Positions 15,401-23,469 of a stretch of DNA of 64,000 nt are shown piece by piece (positions within the stretch are counted from its first letter, which is position 1; every line of letters begins with the position of its first letter). Origin of the DNA: JAIBJN01 sp963830885. Its GTDB lineage: Bacteria; Actinomycetota; Thermoleophilia; Gaiellales; Gaiellaceae. The stretch covers positions 62,001-126,000 of the forward strand of contig CAWHOA010000023.1 in NCBI GenBank assembly GCA_963830885.1, in the 5' to 3' direction. The notes under the pieces were generated by a model. The model searched no databases. It was given only the letters and a program-made list of their open reading frames with translations, and was not told the origin of the DNA. A program made the translations under genes and the position numbers.

Positions 15401-16341
15401 ACGCAGCCGCGGCGGTCATCGCCGGGCGCCTCCATCGGACGCCGCTTCTCTCGTCGGACACGCTCGGCCGCTCGTTCGGCGGGCGCGCGTTCCTGAAGGC
15501 CGAGCTCCTGCAGAAGACGGGGAGCTTCAAGCCGCGCGGGGTGCTCACCAAGCTCGCCTCGCTTGGCCCCGAGGAGCGTGCCCGCGGCGTGATCGCCGCC
15601 TCGGCCGGGAACCACGCCGGGGCGCTCGCCTACGCCGGCGCGCTCGAGGGGATCGACTGCCTCGTCGTCATGTGGCAGGGCGCGAGCGAGCTGAAGCGGG
15701 CCGCCGCGCTCGGCTACGGGGCGACGATCGACCAGGAGGCGGCCGGTCCCACCGAGGTCTTCGAGCGGCTCGCGCAGCTCCAGGAGGAGACCGGCCGCAC
15801 GCTCGTCCATCCCTTCGACGACCCGCTCGTGATCGCGGGCCAGGGGACGGTCGGGCGCGAGATCGCCGAGGACCTCCCGGAGGTGGACGTCGTCGTCGTC
15901 CCCGTGGGCGGCGGCGGGCTCGTCTCGGGGATCGCGGTCGCGCTTCAGGGCCGGCGCGTGGTCGCCGTCGAGCCTGAGGGCTCGCGCGCCCTCCACGACG
16001 GGCTGGCTGCCGGTGAGTCGGTGCCGGTGACGCCGAGGTCGGTCGCCGACGGCCTCAACGCGCCCTTTGGCGGGACGCTGCCGATCCGGCTCGGCCTCGA
16101 GCTCGGCATCGAGCCCGTGCTCGTCACCGAGGAAGAGATCGGGACCGGTTTCCGCTTCCTCTACGAGCGCGCAAAGCTCGCGGCGGAGCCCGCCGGCGCG
16201 GCCGGGGTGGCGGCGATCCTGGCCGGCAAGGTGCCCCGTCTGGAGGGCTCCACGGTCGCCGTCGTGGTCTCGGGCGGCAACGTGGCCGGCGAAACGGCCT
16301 CTGGTATCCTCAAGGCCGTCCAGCCCCCGGCCGATTCATGA
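15322..16341 (+). CDS. threonine dehydratase-like PLP enzyme, start uncertain
   Basis: The fold-type II PLP enzyme is clear from about 15400: HRTPLLSSDTLGRSFGGRAFLKAELLQKTGSFKPRGVLTKLASL, with the Schiff-base lysine in GSFKPRG; SAGNHAGALAYA; and the phosphate-binding VVVPVGGGGLVSGIAVALQ. It should deaminate threonine or serine to an oxo-acid; racemase activity cannot be excluded. There is no regulatory ACT domain. Homology begins just after the ETF-QO stop, but no normal start codon is there. The nearest in-frame GTG, 15322, would give a 79-base overlap with ETF-QO; ATA at 15388 is the other possibility. The true start is unresolved. Confidence 0.85.
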   Translation: MWRHLGEGRAADAARGRGRPRIHPDVDAAAAVIAGRLHRTPLLSSDTLGRSFGGRAFLKAELLQKTGSFKPRGVLTKLASLGPEERARGVIAASAGNHAGALAYAGALEGIDCLVVMWQGASELKRAAALGYGATIDQEAAGPTEVFERLAQLQEETGRTLVHPFDDPLVIAGQGTVGREIAEDLPEVDVVVVPVGGGGLVSGIAVALQGRRVVAVEPEGSRALHDGLAAGESVPVTPRSVADGLNAPFGGTLPIRLGLELGIEPVLVTEEEIGTGFRFLYERAKLAAEPAGAAGVAAILAGKVPRLEGSTVAVVVSGGNVAGETASGILKAVQPPADS

Positions 16342-16562
16342 AGACCGACATCCATCCCGACTACGTCCTCGCGACCGTGACCTGCTCCTGCGGGAACACG
16401 TTCGAGACCCGCTCCACGAAGGCCGAGCTCCACGTTGAGATCTGCTCCGAGTGCCATCCCTTCTATACCGGCAAGCAGAAGGTCGTTGATACCGGCGGCC
16501 GCGTCGCGCGCTTCCAGAAGCGCCTCGAGAAGGCCGGCGCCAACCGCCCCGACGAGCAGTAA
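16338..16562 (+). CDS. rpmE: ribosomal protein L31
   Basis: This protein has 74 residues. It is the zinc-binding (C+) form: TCSCGNTFETRST and the distal EICSECHPFYTGKQK provide CXC and CXXC pairs. The KVVDTGGRVARFQKRL tail is typical. It is part of the large ribosomal subunit. The ATG overlaps the end of the dehydratase gene, and the position upstream of prfA matches the usual rpmE-prfA order. A TATCCT at 16313-16318 may be a -10 element for its own promoter. Confidence 0.97.
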   Translation: MKTDIHPDYVLATVTCSCGNTFETRSTKAELHVEICSECHPFYTGKQKVVDTGGRVARFQKRLEKAGANRPDEQ

Positions 16563-16571
16563 GGGGACGCC

Positions 16572-17489
16572 GTGAGCGCGCCGATCGGCGGCCAGGCTGT
16601 CCTGGAAGGCGTGATGATGCGCGGCCCGTCGGCCTGGTCGGTCGCCGTCCGCAAGCCCGACGGCGAGATCGCCGAGGTCAACCGGCCGATCTCCTCGTTC
16701 CTGCTCAAGCACCGCTGGGCGCGCCTGCCGGTCGTCCGCGGCGTCTTCGCGCTCGGCGAGTCGCTCGCGATCGGGTTCCGCGCCCTCGCCATCTCGGCGA
16801 ACTACGCGGCGCAGGAGGAGGGGGAAGAGGGCGAGGAGGTCCAGACCGAGCTCTCGCGCGGGCAGCTCCTCTTCGCCTTCGGCATCGCCATCGGCTTCGC
16901 GCTCCTGCTCTTCAAGGTCTCGCCGGCGCTGATCACGAACTGGCTCCCGATCGAGTCGACCACCTGGTTCGTCGTCGTCGAGGGGCTCATCCGCGTGTCG
17001 GTCTTCATCCTCTACCTGGTCATCGTGGGCTTCATGCCGGACCTGAAGCGCGTGTTCCAGTACCACGCCGCCGAGCACAAGGCGATCAACGCCTACGAGG
17101 CCGGCGACGCGCTCGAGCCCGAGGTCGTCCAGCGCCACAGCCTCATCCACGTGCGCTGCGGCACCGCGTTCCTGCTCTACGTGATGGTGATCGCCATCTT
17201 CGTCTTCGCCTTCGTCGGCCAGCCCGGCTGGTTCTGGCTGATCGCCTCCCGGATCCTGCTCCTGCCCGTCATCGCGGGCATCGCCTACGAGGTGATCCGC
17301 TTCGCGGGCCAGCACCCGACGAACCCGATCCTGCGGACGATCCTGGCGCCGGGCCTCTGGCTCCAGCGCCTGACGACGCGGGCTCCCTCGCTCGACCAGA
17401 TCGAGGTCTCGATCCGCGCGCTCCACGAGGTGCTCCGCCTCGAGGGCCGGCTGACGCCGGAGGAGCGCAAGGTCGAGGTCATGGCCTAG
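16572..17489 (+). CDS. DUF1385 (YqhQ-like) membrane protein
   Basis: This protein has 305 residues and starts at GTG 16572. The DUF1385 signature GGQAVLEGVMMRGPSAWSVAVRKPDG is at the N-terminus, and YHAAEHKAINAYEAGDAL with RHSLIHVRCGTAFLLYVMVI is in the middle. Several membrane segments are apparent (LLFAFGIAIGFALLLFKV, VLIRVSVFILYLVIVGF-like, VMVIAIFVFAFVGQPGWFWL). The molecular role of this family is not established; in many Gram-positive genomes it lies between rpmE and prfA exactly as here. Confidence 0.9.
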   Translation: MSAPIGGQAVLEGVMMRGPSAWSVAVRKPDGEIAEVNRPISSFLLKHRWARLPVVRGVFALGESLAIGFRALAISANYAAQEEGEEGEEVQTELSRGQLLFAFGIAIGFALLLFKVSPALITNWLPIESTTWFVVVEGLIRVSVFILYLVIVGFMPDLKRVFQYHAAEHKAINAYEAGDALEPEVVQRHSLIHVRCGTAFLLYVMVIAIFVFAFVGQPGWFWLIASRILLLPVIAGIAYEVIRFAGQHPTNPILRTILAPGLWLQRLTTRAPSLDQIEVSIRALHEVLRLEGRLTPEERKVEVMA

Positions 17490-17507
17490 CTTGGCGGGCC
17501 CCTCGCG

Positions 17508-17526
17508 GGGCTATCCTGAGCCGGTC
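17508..17526 (+). promoter_or_regulatory. possible -10 element upstream of prfA
   Basis: The sequence GGCTATCCTGAGCC contains TATCCT at about 17512-17517, ten bases before the prfA ATG. The preceding GGGCCC/GGGGC inverted repeat could be the end of the upstream transcript. No clear -35 was found. Confidence 0.25.
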
Positions 17527-18582
17527 ATGGCGCCCCAGATCGACAATCTCGTCGACGAGCTCGAGCGCTCCTACGCGGAGGCGCAGGAGCGCATGAACGA
17601 CCCCGACCTCTACTCGGACCGCAACGCGGCCGCCGACGCCGGCCGCCGGCTCAAGGAGCTCGAGGGCCCGCACAAGCTCGCGCTCGAATGGCGCGAGGCG
17701 CGCGAGGACGCCGACGCGGCGCGCTCCGACCCGGACCTCCGGGAGCTCCTGCCGGAGATCGAGGAGCGCCTGGAGCGGCTCGAGGAGGACCTCAAGCTTG
17801 CGCTCGTCGAGCGCGACCCGAACGATGCGAAGGACGTCGTCGTCGAGATCAGGCAGGGCGCGGGCGGCGACGAAGCGGCGCTGTGGGCCGGTGACGTCTT
17901 CCGCATGCTCACGCGCTATGCCGAGCGCCGTGGCTACAAGTGGGAGGCGCTCGGCTCGAGCCCGAGCGACGGGGGCGGCTTCAAGGACGTCACCTTCGCG
18001 ATCAAGGGCGACGGCGCCTACTCCGTGTTCAAGTTCGAGGGCGGCACGCACCGGGTGCAGCGGGTGCCGGAGACCGAGTCGCAGGGGCGGATCCACACCT
18101 CCACCGCGACCGTCGCGGTCATGCCCGAGGCGGAGGAGCTCGACGTCGAGATCGACCAGAACGACCTCAAGATCGACGTCTACCGCTCGACCGGGCCGGG
18201 CGGCCAGTCGGTGAACACGACCGACTCGGCGGTGCGCATCACGCACGTCCCGACCGGGATCGTCGTCGCCATGCAGGACGAGAAGTCCCAGCTCCAGAAC
18301 AAGCTGAAGGCGATGCGGGTGCTCCGCGCACGGATGCTCGAGGCGGAGCGCCGCAGGCAGCAGGAGGAGCTCTCGGCGCAGCGGCGCTCGCAGATCGGGA
18401 GCGGCGACCGCGCGGAGAAGATCCGTACCTACAACTACCCGGAGAACCGGGTCACCGACCACCGCATCAAGCTCACGCTCCACCGGCTCGACGCCGTGCT
18501 CGACGGCGACCTGGACGAGCTCACCGAGGCGCTGACGTCTGAGGACCGCCGCCGCGCGCTCGAGACGGCCGCAACAGCGTGA
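17527..18582 (+). CDS. prfA: peptide chain release factor 1
   Basis: This protein has 351 residues and releases peptides at UAA and UAG. The GGQ motif that contacts the peptidyl transferase centre is in RSTGPGGQSVNTTDSAVRITH (about residue 224). The codon-recognition region carries PET in VPETESQGRIHTS, as RF1 requires, not the SPF of RF2. The coiled-coil N-terminal domain is rich in E and R. ATG at 17527 (MAPQIDNLV) gives the expected length. It overlaps prmC by four bases. Confidence 0.96.
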   Translation: MAPQIDNLVDELERSYAEAQERMNDPDLYSDRNAAADAGRRLKELEGPHKLALEWREAREDADAARSDPDLRELLPEIEERLERLEEDLKLALVERDPNDAKDVVVEIRQGAGGDEAALWAGDVFRMLTRYAERRGYKWEALGSSPSDGGGFKDVTFAIKGDGAYSVFKFEGGTHRVQRVPETESQGRIHTSTATVAVMPEAEELDVEIDQNDLKIDVYRSTGPGGQSVNTTDSAVRITHVPTGIVVAMQDEKSQLQNKLKAMRVLRARMLEAERRRQQEELSAQRRSQIGSGDRAEKIRTYNYPENRVTDHRIKLTLHRLDAVLDGDLDELTEALTSEDRRRALETAATA

Positions 18583-19407
18583 GCCCGCTCGACGCGGTCC
18601 ACGAGGTCGCGCGCGAGCTCGACGAGGCGGGCGTGCCCTCGCCGCGCGTGGACGCGGAGCTGCTCGTCGCCGACGTGCTCGGGCTCTCGCGCTCGGAGCT
18701 TTACGCCTCCGACCGGGCGGTGGGAGATGTGGAGCTCGCGCGGCTGCGGGCGCTCGTCGCGCGGCGGCGGGCGCGGGAGCCGCTCGCCTACGTGCTCGGT
18801 GAGTGGGGCTTCCGCCGGCTCGTGCTGGCCGTGGACGGGCGGGCGCTCGTGCCGCGGCCGGAGACGGAGGTGGTCGTCGAGCGCTGCCTGGAGCACCTGC
18901 GGGAGCTCGAGGCGCCGCGCGTCCTCGACGTCGGCACCGGCTCCGGCGCGATCGCGCTCGCGATCGCGGACGAGCACCCGGGCGCGCGGGTGCTCGCGGT
19001 CGACCACTCGAAGGACGCCCTCGCGCTGGCGCGGGAGAACCTGGCCCGGACCGGACCTGGCCGACCGGGTCGAGCTGCGCGCCGGCGATCTCCTCGCCGG
19101 CGTCGAGGGGCCCTTCGACCTGGTCGTCTCCAACCCGCCGTACGTCTCACCGGAGGAGTACCCGGAGCTCCAGCCCGAGATCCGGCTCTACGAGCCCTAC
19201 GAGGCGGTCGTCGGCGACCACGTCTGGGAGCGGATCGCGCGGGCGGCGCCGGACGTCCTCCCGCCCGGCGGCCGCCTCGTCCTCGAGTGCGGCGACGGCC
19301 AGGCCGCCGAGGTAGCCAAGGGCCTGGCGGCCCTCGGCTACGACGGCGTGCTGTGCACCCCTGACCTCGCCGGCCGCGACCGGGCCGTCGAAGGGCAACG
19401 TCCCTAG
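18579..19407 (+). CDS. prmC: release factor glutamine methyltransferase PrmC, split by one extra base
   Basis: PrmC methylates the GGQ glutamine of release factors and follows prfA here as usual. The first frame reads DEAGVPSPRVDAELLVADVLGLSR, EPLAYVLGEWGFRRLVLAVDGRALVPRPETEVVVE and the SAM motif RVLDVGTGSGAIALAIA. At about 19053 the frame moves by one base (CGG ACC g GAC CTG) and continues DLADRVELRAGDLL, then FDLVVSNPPYVSPEEYPEL, with the catalytic NPPY motif. A single surplus G therefore divides the gene before its active site. If the base is real, the product is inactive; since prmC is usually important for growth, a sequence error is likelier. Confidence 0.9.
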
Positions 19408-19412
19408 CAGCC

Positions 19413-19536
19413 ATGCCCAAGTGCCTGGCACCGGGACGTGGCCAGTGTGGGCGCGCCTTGCGGGGTGCGCAGGGCACACTTCACCGCGTGAGGCCCGCAG
19501 GGGACATGGCCAAGTGCCTGGCACCGGGACGTGGCC
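19413..19536. repeat. pair of 31-bp direct repeats containing GTGCCTGGCAC
   Basis: The unit ATGSCCAAGTGCCTGGCACC followed by GGGACGTGGCC occurs at 19413-19443 and 19506-19536, with one mismatch. Each holds the small palindrome GTGCCTGGCAC. Between them AGTGTG (near 19444) can pair with CACACT (near 19475), and further GC-rich hairpins are visible. The block fills the prmC-tsaC gap; it resembles REP/REPIN-type repeats and the second copy ends 14 bases before the tsaC start. Confidence 0.8.
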
Positions 19537-19549
19537 GGAGGGGACAGTC

Positions 19550-20164
19550 GTGAGCGACGGCGCGGTCGCGGCGCTGCGGGCGGGGCAGCTGGTCGTCCTT
19601 CCGACCGACACCGTCTACGGGCTCTGCGCGAGCGCCTACCGGGAGCGGCACTGCCTGCGGCTCTACGCCGCGAAGCGGCGGCCCGAGGCGATGCCGGTGC
19701 AGCTCCTCGCCGCCGACCTGGACATGATCCTGGACGCCGTGCCGGAGGCGCGCGGGCGCGGCGCCGTCGTGGCGCGTGCGCTCCTGCCCGGGCCCTACAC
19801 GCTGATCCTCCCGAATCCCGCGCGACGCTTCCGCTGGCTCAGCGGGACGAGGCCGGAGACGATCGGCATCCGCGTCCCGGAGCTCCAGCCCGAGGCGCTC
19901 GCGGTCCTCCAGAGCGTCGGCGCGGTCGCCGCGACGAGCGCGAACCTGCACGGCGAGCCCGACCCGGCCCGGCTCGAGGACGTGCCGCGGGAGCTGCTCG
20001 ACGCCTGCCGCGCCGCCGTCGACGGGGGCGAGCTGCCGGGAACGCCGTCCACGGTTCTCGACCTCACCGGCCCCGAGCCGACCGTGCTCCGCGAGGGCGC
20101 CGTTCAGGCGGAGGAGGCCCTGGCCCGCGCCCGCGAGGCCCTCTCCGTAGGGACCGGGGGCTAG
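19550..20164 (+). CDS. tsaC: L-threonylcarbamoyladenylate synthase (TsaC/YrdC/Sua5 family)
   Basis: This protein has 204 residues: a YrdC domain without the C-terminal Sua5 extension. It makes threonylcarbamoyl-AMP for the t6A37 modification of ANN-decoding tRNAs. Seen: LVVLPTDTVYGLCASAY near the start, KRRPEAMPVQLL, PGPYTLILPNPA, and TIGIRVPELQ with AATSANLHGEPD, the nucleotide-binding segments. GTG at 19550 has GGAGGGG eight bases upstream. Position after prfA-prmC is conserved in many bacteria. Confidence 0.93.
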   Translation: MSDGAVAALRAGQLVVLPTDTVYGLCASAYRERHCLRLYAAKRRPEAMPVQLLAADLDMILDAVPEARGRGAVVARALLPGPYTLILPNPARRFRWLSGTRPETIGIRVPELQPEALAVLQSVGAVAATSANLHGEPDPARLEDVPRELLDACRAAVDGGELPGTPSTVLDLTGPEPTVLREGAVQAEEALARAREALSVGTGG

Positions 20165-20173
20165 ACTCATCGC

Positions 20174-21244
20174 GTGGAGCCGACCTCGCCACGGCCGAAG
20201 GCGCTCGTCACCGGCGGCGCCGGGTTCATCGGCTCGCACCTGTGCGAGACGCTCCTGAACGACGGCTGGGAGGTCTACGCCCTCGACGACCTCTCGACCG
20301 GCTCGCTCGACAACGTCGCCCACCTGCGCGAGCGCTGGGACTTCCACCTGGTCGTGGACTCCGTGCTCTCGCCGACGGTGGTGAACGAGCTCGTCTACAA
20401 GTGCGACGTCGTCTACCACCTTGCTGCTGCCGTTGGAGTCCGCCTGATCGTGGAGCAGCCCGTCCGCACGCTCCTGACCAACGTCCGCGGGACCGAGGTG
20501 GTCCTCGAGCACGCCCACCGCTTCGGGAAGCGGCTGCTGCTCGCCTCGACCTCGGAGGTCTACGGCGACCATCGCGATCGCACGCCGCTGCCCGAGGACG
20601 CCCGCCGCGTCTACGGGCCGACGACGACGCGTCGCTGGGCCTACGCCGACTCGAAGGCGATGGACGAGCTCCTCGCGCTCGCCTACCACCAGGAGCGCGG
20701 GCTCGACGTCGTCATCGCCCGCCTCTTCAACACGGTCGGCCCGCGCCAGAGCGGCCAGTACGGGATGGTCATCCCGCGCTTCGTCGAGCGGGCGCTGACC
20801 GGCGAGCCGCTGGAGATCCACGGCGACGGGACGCAGACGCGGTGCTTCTGCCACGTGGCGGACACCGTCCGGGCGCTCTCCTCGCTGATGGACAGCCCGA
20901 TCACGAGCGGGGAGATCTACAACGTCGGCTCGCAGCAGTCGATCAGCATCCGCGACCTGGCGCAGCGGGTCCTCGAGATGACGCGCTCCGGGTCCGACCT
21001 CCAGTACGTGCCGTACGAGGAGGTCTACGGGCTCGGCATCGAGGACATGTACCACCGCGTCCCGGCGACCGAGAAGATCGACGCCGCGGTCGGCTGGCGC
21101 GCCACGCTCGACCTCGACGTGGTGCTCGCCGACGTGATCAAGCACCTGCGGACGGCCGGCGCGGCCGGAGACGACGGGCCTCAGCGCGAAGAGGCGCGCT
21201 CGGGCGCGAGCGCCGCCTCGGCGGCGCGGACCGCCAGCGAGTAA
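20174..21244 (+). CDS. NAD-dependent epimerase/dehydratase (extended SDR, sugar-nucleotide type)
   Basis: This protein has 356 residues. The Rossmann motif ALVTGGAGFIGSHLCETLL lies at the N-terminus, ASTSEVYGDH provides the Ser/Thr, and WAYADSKAMDEL provides YXXXK (about residues 159-163). LFNTVGPRQSGQYGMVIPRFVERAL and DDTVRAL-like segments resemble dTDP-glucose 4,6-dehydratase and UDP-glucuronate decarboxylase relatives. The product is probably a sugar nucleotide for a surface glycan. The last 20 or so residues are low-complexity (GASAASAARTASE) and overlap a convergent membrane-protein frame, so the C-terminus may be longer than the functional domain. Confidence 0.85.
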   Translation: MEPTSPRPKALVTGGAGFIGSHLCETLLNDGWEVYALDDLSTGSLDNVAHLRERWDFHLVVDSVLSPTVVNELVYKCDVVYHLAAAVGVRLIVEQPVRTLLTNVRGTEVVLEHAHRFGKRLLLASTSEVYGDHRDRTPLPEDARRVYGPTTTRRWAYADSKAMDELLALAYHQERGLDVVIARLFNTVGPRQSGQYGMVIPRFVERALTGEPLEIHGDGTQTRCFCHVADTVRALSSLMDSPITSGEIYNVGSQQSISIRDLAQRVLEMTRSGSDLQYVPYEEVYGLGIEDMYHRVPATEKIDAAVGWRATLDLDVVLADVIKHLRTAGAAGDDGPQREEARSGASAASAARTASE

Positions 21245-21466
21245 GCCGCGAGCGCGGTCGCGATCGTCACGCCCCACTGGACGAACGGCCACGCGGCGAA
21301 CGGCAGCGCTACCCCGACCCCGATGGCGACGGCAGGGACGACGAGCGCGGTCAGCCCCAGCGCGCCGAGCGGCCGAGCCCCCACGCGCGCCGGAAGTCCG
21401 CGTACTCGCGGAAAAGCGGAACGACGACGAGGGCCACAACGGCCAGGATCCCCACGATCCCCACGC
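21181..21466 (-). CDS. possible small membrane protein, read in two frames
   Basis: Going down the minus strand from GTG at 21466, the sequence reads VGIVGILAVVALVVVPLF then REYADFRRAWGLGRSARWG and stops; in the next frame LTALVVPAVAIGVGVALPFA follows, with WPFVQWGVTIATALAAYSLA and a basic-acidic tail. Together these give a plausible protein of about 95 residues with three membrane segments, broken by one missing base near 21352. No family is recognised. The 3' part overlaps the end of the convergent epimerase gene by 64 bases, which weakens the case. Confidence 0.42.
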
Positions 21467-21523
21467 ACTGACCATGGCACGGACCGGGTTGCCCGTCCAG
21501 GCCTGTGTTCTAAAGTGCCTGCG

Positions 21524-22813
21524 ATGGCGATCGCGGTCGAGACCCTCGAGGAGCTGCGCCGCGCTGCGCTCGCGGAGGTCGATCCCGACCTCGTCGGGCT
21601 GATCGGGCAGGAGCTCGAGCGCCAGCGGGGCACGATCGAGCTGATCGCCTCCGAGAACTTCACGTGGCCGTCCGTCTTCGAGGCCGTCGGAAGCGTCCCC
21701 ACGAACAAGTACGCCGAGGGCTATCCGGGCCGCCGCTACTACGGCGGCTGCGAGATCGTCGACGAGATCGAGCAGCTCGCCATCGACCGGGCGAAGGCGC
21801 TCTTCGGCGCCGAGCACGCGAACGTCCAGCCGCATGCGGGGGCGCAGACGAACATGGCTGTCTACTTCAGCTGCCTGCAGCCCGGCGACACGATTCTCGC
21901 CATGCGGCTCGACCACGGCGGCCACCTCACGCACGGGCTCAAGGTCAACTTCTCCGGGAAGCTCTACGACGTCGTCGGCTACGGGGTCGACCGCGACACT
22001 GGCCTGATCGACTTCGACGAGGTCCGGCGCCTGGCGCAGGAGCACCGGCCGAAGCTGATCGTCTGCGGCGCGTCGGCCTACCCCCGGACGATCGAGGCCG
22101 AGCGCTTTCGCGAGATCGCGGACGAGGTCGGCGCGCTCCTCCTCTGCGACATGGCGCACATCGCCGGGCTGGTCGCCGCCGGGCTCCATCCGAACCCCGT
22201 GCCGCACTGCGACTTCGTCACCTCGACGAGCCACAAGACGCTCGCGGGCCCGCGCGCCGGCTTCATCCTCTGCCGGGAGGAGCACGCGACGGCGGTCGAC
22301 AAGGCGGTCTTCCCGGGGATGCAGGGCGGGCCGCTCCTGCACGTGATCGCGGCCAAGGCGACCTGCTTCAAGATCGCCGCGAGCGATGCCTTCCGCGACT
22401 ACCAGGGCCAGATCCGCGCCAACGCCGACGCGCTCGCCGCGTCGCTCCTCGGCGGCGGCTTCGACCTGCTGACGGGCGGGACGGACACGCACCTCGTCCA
22501 GGTCGACCTGCGCCGGAGCGAGTGGACGGGCCGCGCCGCCGAGGACCGTCTGCACGAGGTGAAGATCACCGCGAACCGGAACACCGTGCCCTTCGACGAG
22601 CGGCCGCCCATGGAGGCCTCCGGCATCCGGCTCGGCACGCCTGCGGTCACCATGCGCGGCTTCGACGAGGACGATCTGCGCGAGGTAGGTGAGATCATCG
22701 GCGGGGCCCTCCGGGGGGACGACCTCGCGGGGCTGCGCGCGCGTAGCGCGGGCCTCTGCGAGCGGCGCCCGCTCTACCCCGGCTACCGGGGCTATCCGGA
22801 GTACGTCGCGTGA
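21524..22813 (+). CDS. glyA: serine hydroxymethyltransferase
   Basis: This protein has 429 residues. It interconverts serine and glycine while loading tetrahydrofolate with a one-carbon unit. Seen: IELIASENFTWPSVFEAVGSV, TNKYAEGYPGRRYYGGCEIVDEIE, and the PLP lysine region VTSTSHKTLAGPRAGFIL (about residue 240), followed by a C-terminal IRLGTPAVTMRGFDEDDL. ATG at 21524 gives the family start. It overlaps upp by four bases (GTGA). The one-carbon units link it functionally to metH further along. Confidence 0.96.
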   Translation: MAIAVETLEELRRAALAEVDPDLVGLIGQELERQRGTIELIASENFTWPSVFEAVGSVPTNKYAEGYPGRRYYGGCEIVDEIEQLAIDRAKALFGAEHANVQPHAGAQTNMAVYFSCLQPGDTILAMRLDHGGHLTHGLKVNFSGKLYDVVGYGVDRDTGLIDFDEVRRLAQEHRPKLIVCGASAYPRTIEAERFREIADEVGALLLCDMAHIAGLVAAGLHPNPVPHCDFVTSTSHKTLAGPRAGFILCREEHATAVDKAVFPGMQGGPLLHVIAAKATCFKIAASDAFRDYQGQIRANADALAASLLGGGFDLLTGGTDTHLVQVDLRRSEWTGRAAEDRLHEVKITANRNTVPFDERPPMEASGIRLGTPAVTMRGFDEDDLREVGEIIGGALRGDDLAGLRARSAGLCERRPLYPGYRGYPEYVA

Positions 22814-23451
22814 CGGTCGCCACCGGCCGCACCACGGTCGTCGACCATCCGCTCGCCCAGCACAAGCTCGGGCTCCTGCGGGACGTGGACACGCCGACGC
22901 AGTTCTTCCGCCAGCTCGTCAACGAGCTTGCCGTCCTCCTCACCTACGAGGTGACGAAGGACCTGCCGGTCGAGGAGGTCGAGATCTCGACGCCGCTCGA
23001 GCGGATGACCGTGCCGCGGATCTCGGGGAAGAAGGTCGCGGTCGTGCCGATCCTCCGCGCGGGGATCGGGATGCTCGACGGCGTCCTCTCCCTGCTCACC
23101 GCCGCGCGCGTCGGCTTCATCGGCCTCTACCGGAACGAGGAGACCCTGCAGCCGGTCGAGTACTACGTGAAGCTCCCCGCCGACGTCGCCGAGCGCGACG
23201 TCATCCTGCTCGACCCGATGCTCGCCACCGGGAACTCGACCGCGGCCGCGGTGGAGATCCTCAAGCGCGCGGGCGCGCAGTCGGTGCGGATGATCGCCAT
23301 CATCGCCGCGCCCGAGGGGATCGAGCGCCTGCACGCCGCCCATCCGGACGTCCATGTCGTGGTCGCGTCGGTGGACCGGGGCCTGGACGAGCGCGGGTAT
23401 ATCGTCCCGGGGCTCGGCGACGCAGGCGATCGCCTCTATGGCACGAAGTGA
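22810..23451 (+). CDS. upp: uracil phosphoribosyltransferase
   Basis: This protein has 213 residues. It makes UMP from uracil and PRPP in pyrimidine salvage. The N-terminus VVDHPLAQHKLGLLRDVDTPTQFFR, the VVPILRAGIGMLDGVL segment, and the PRPP loop VILLDPMLATGNSTAAAVEILKRAG are diagnostic, with the C-terminal DERGYIVPGLGDAGDRLYGTK closing the uracil pocket. The GTG start overlaps the glyA stop, giving a translationally coupled glyA-upp pair. Confidence 0.96.
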   Translation: MTVATGRTTVVDHPLAQHKLGLLRDVDTPTQFFRQLVNELAVLLTYEVTKDLPVEEVEISTPLERMTVPRISGKKVAVVPILRAGIGMLDGVLSLLTAARVGFIGLYRNEETLQPVEYYVKLPADVAERDVILLDPMLATGNSTAAAVEILKRAGAQSVRMIAIIAAPEGIERLHAAHPDVHVVVASVDRGLDERGYIVPGLGDAGDRLYGTK

Positions 23452-23469
23452 ACGGAAGCTGACCTGACG

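Noticed and set aside
19413..19536. CRISPR array
   Set aside because: Only two repeat units with one long interval, each unit being a palindrome; no cas genes.
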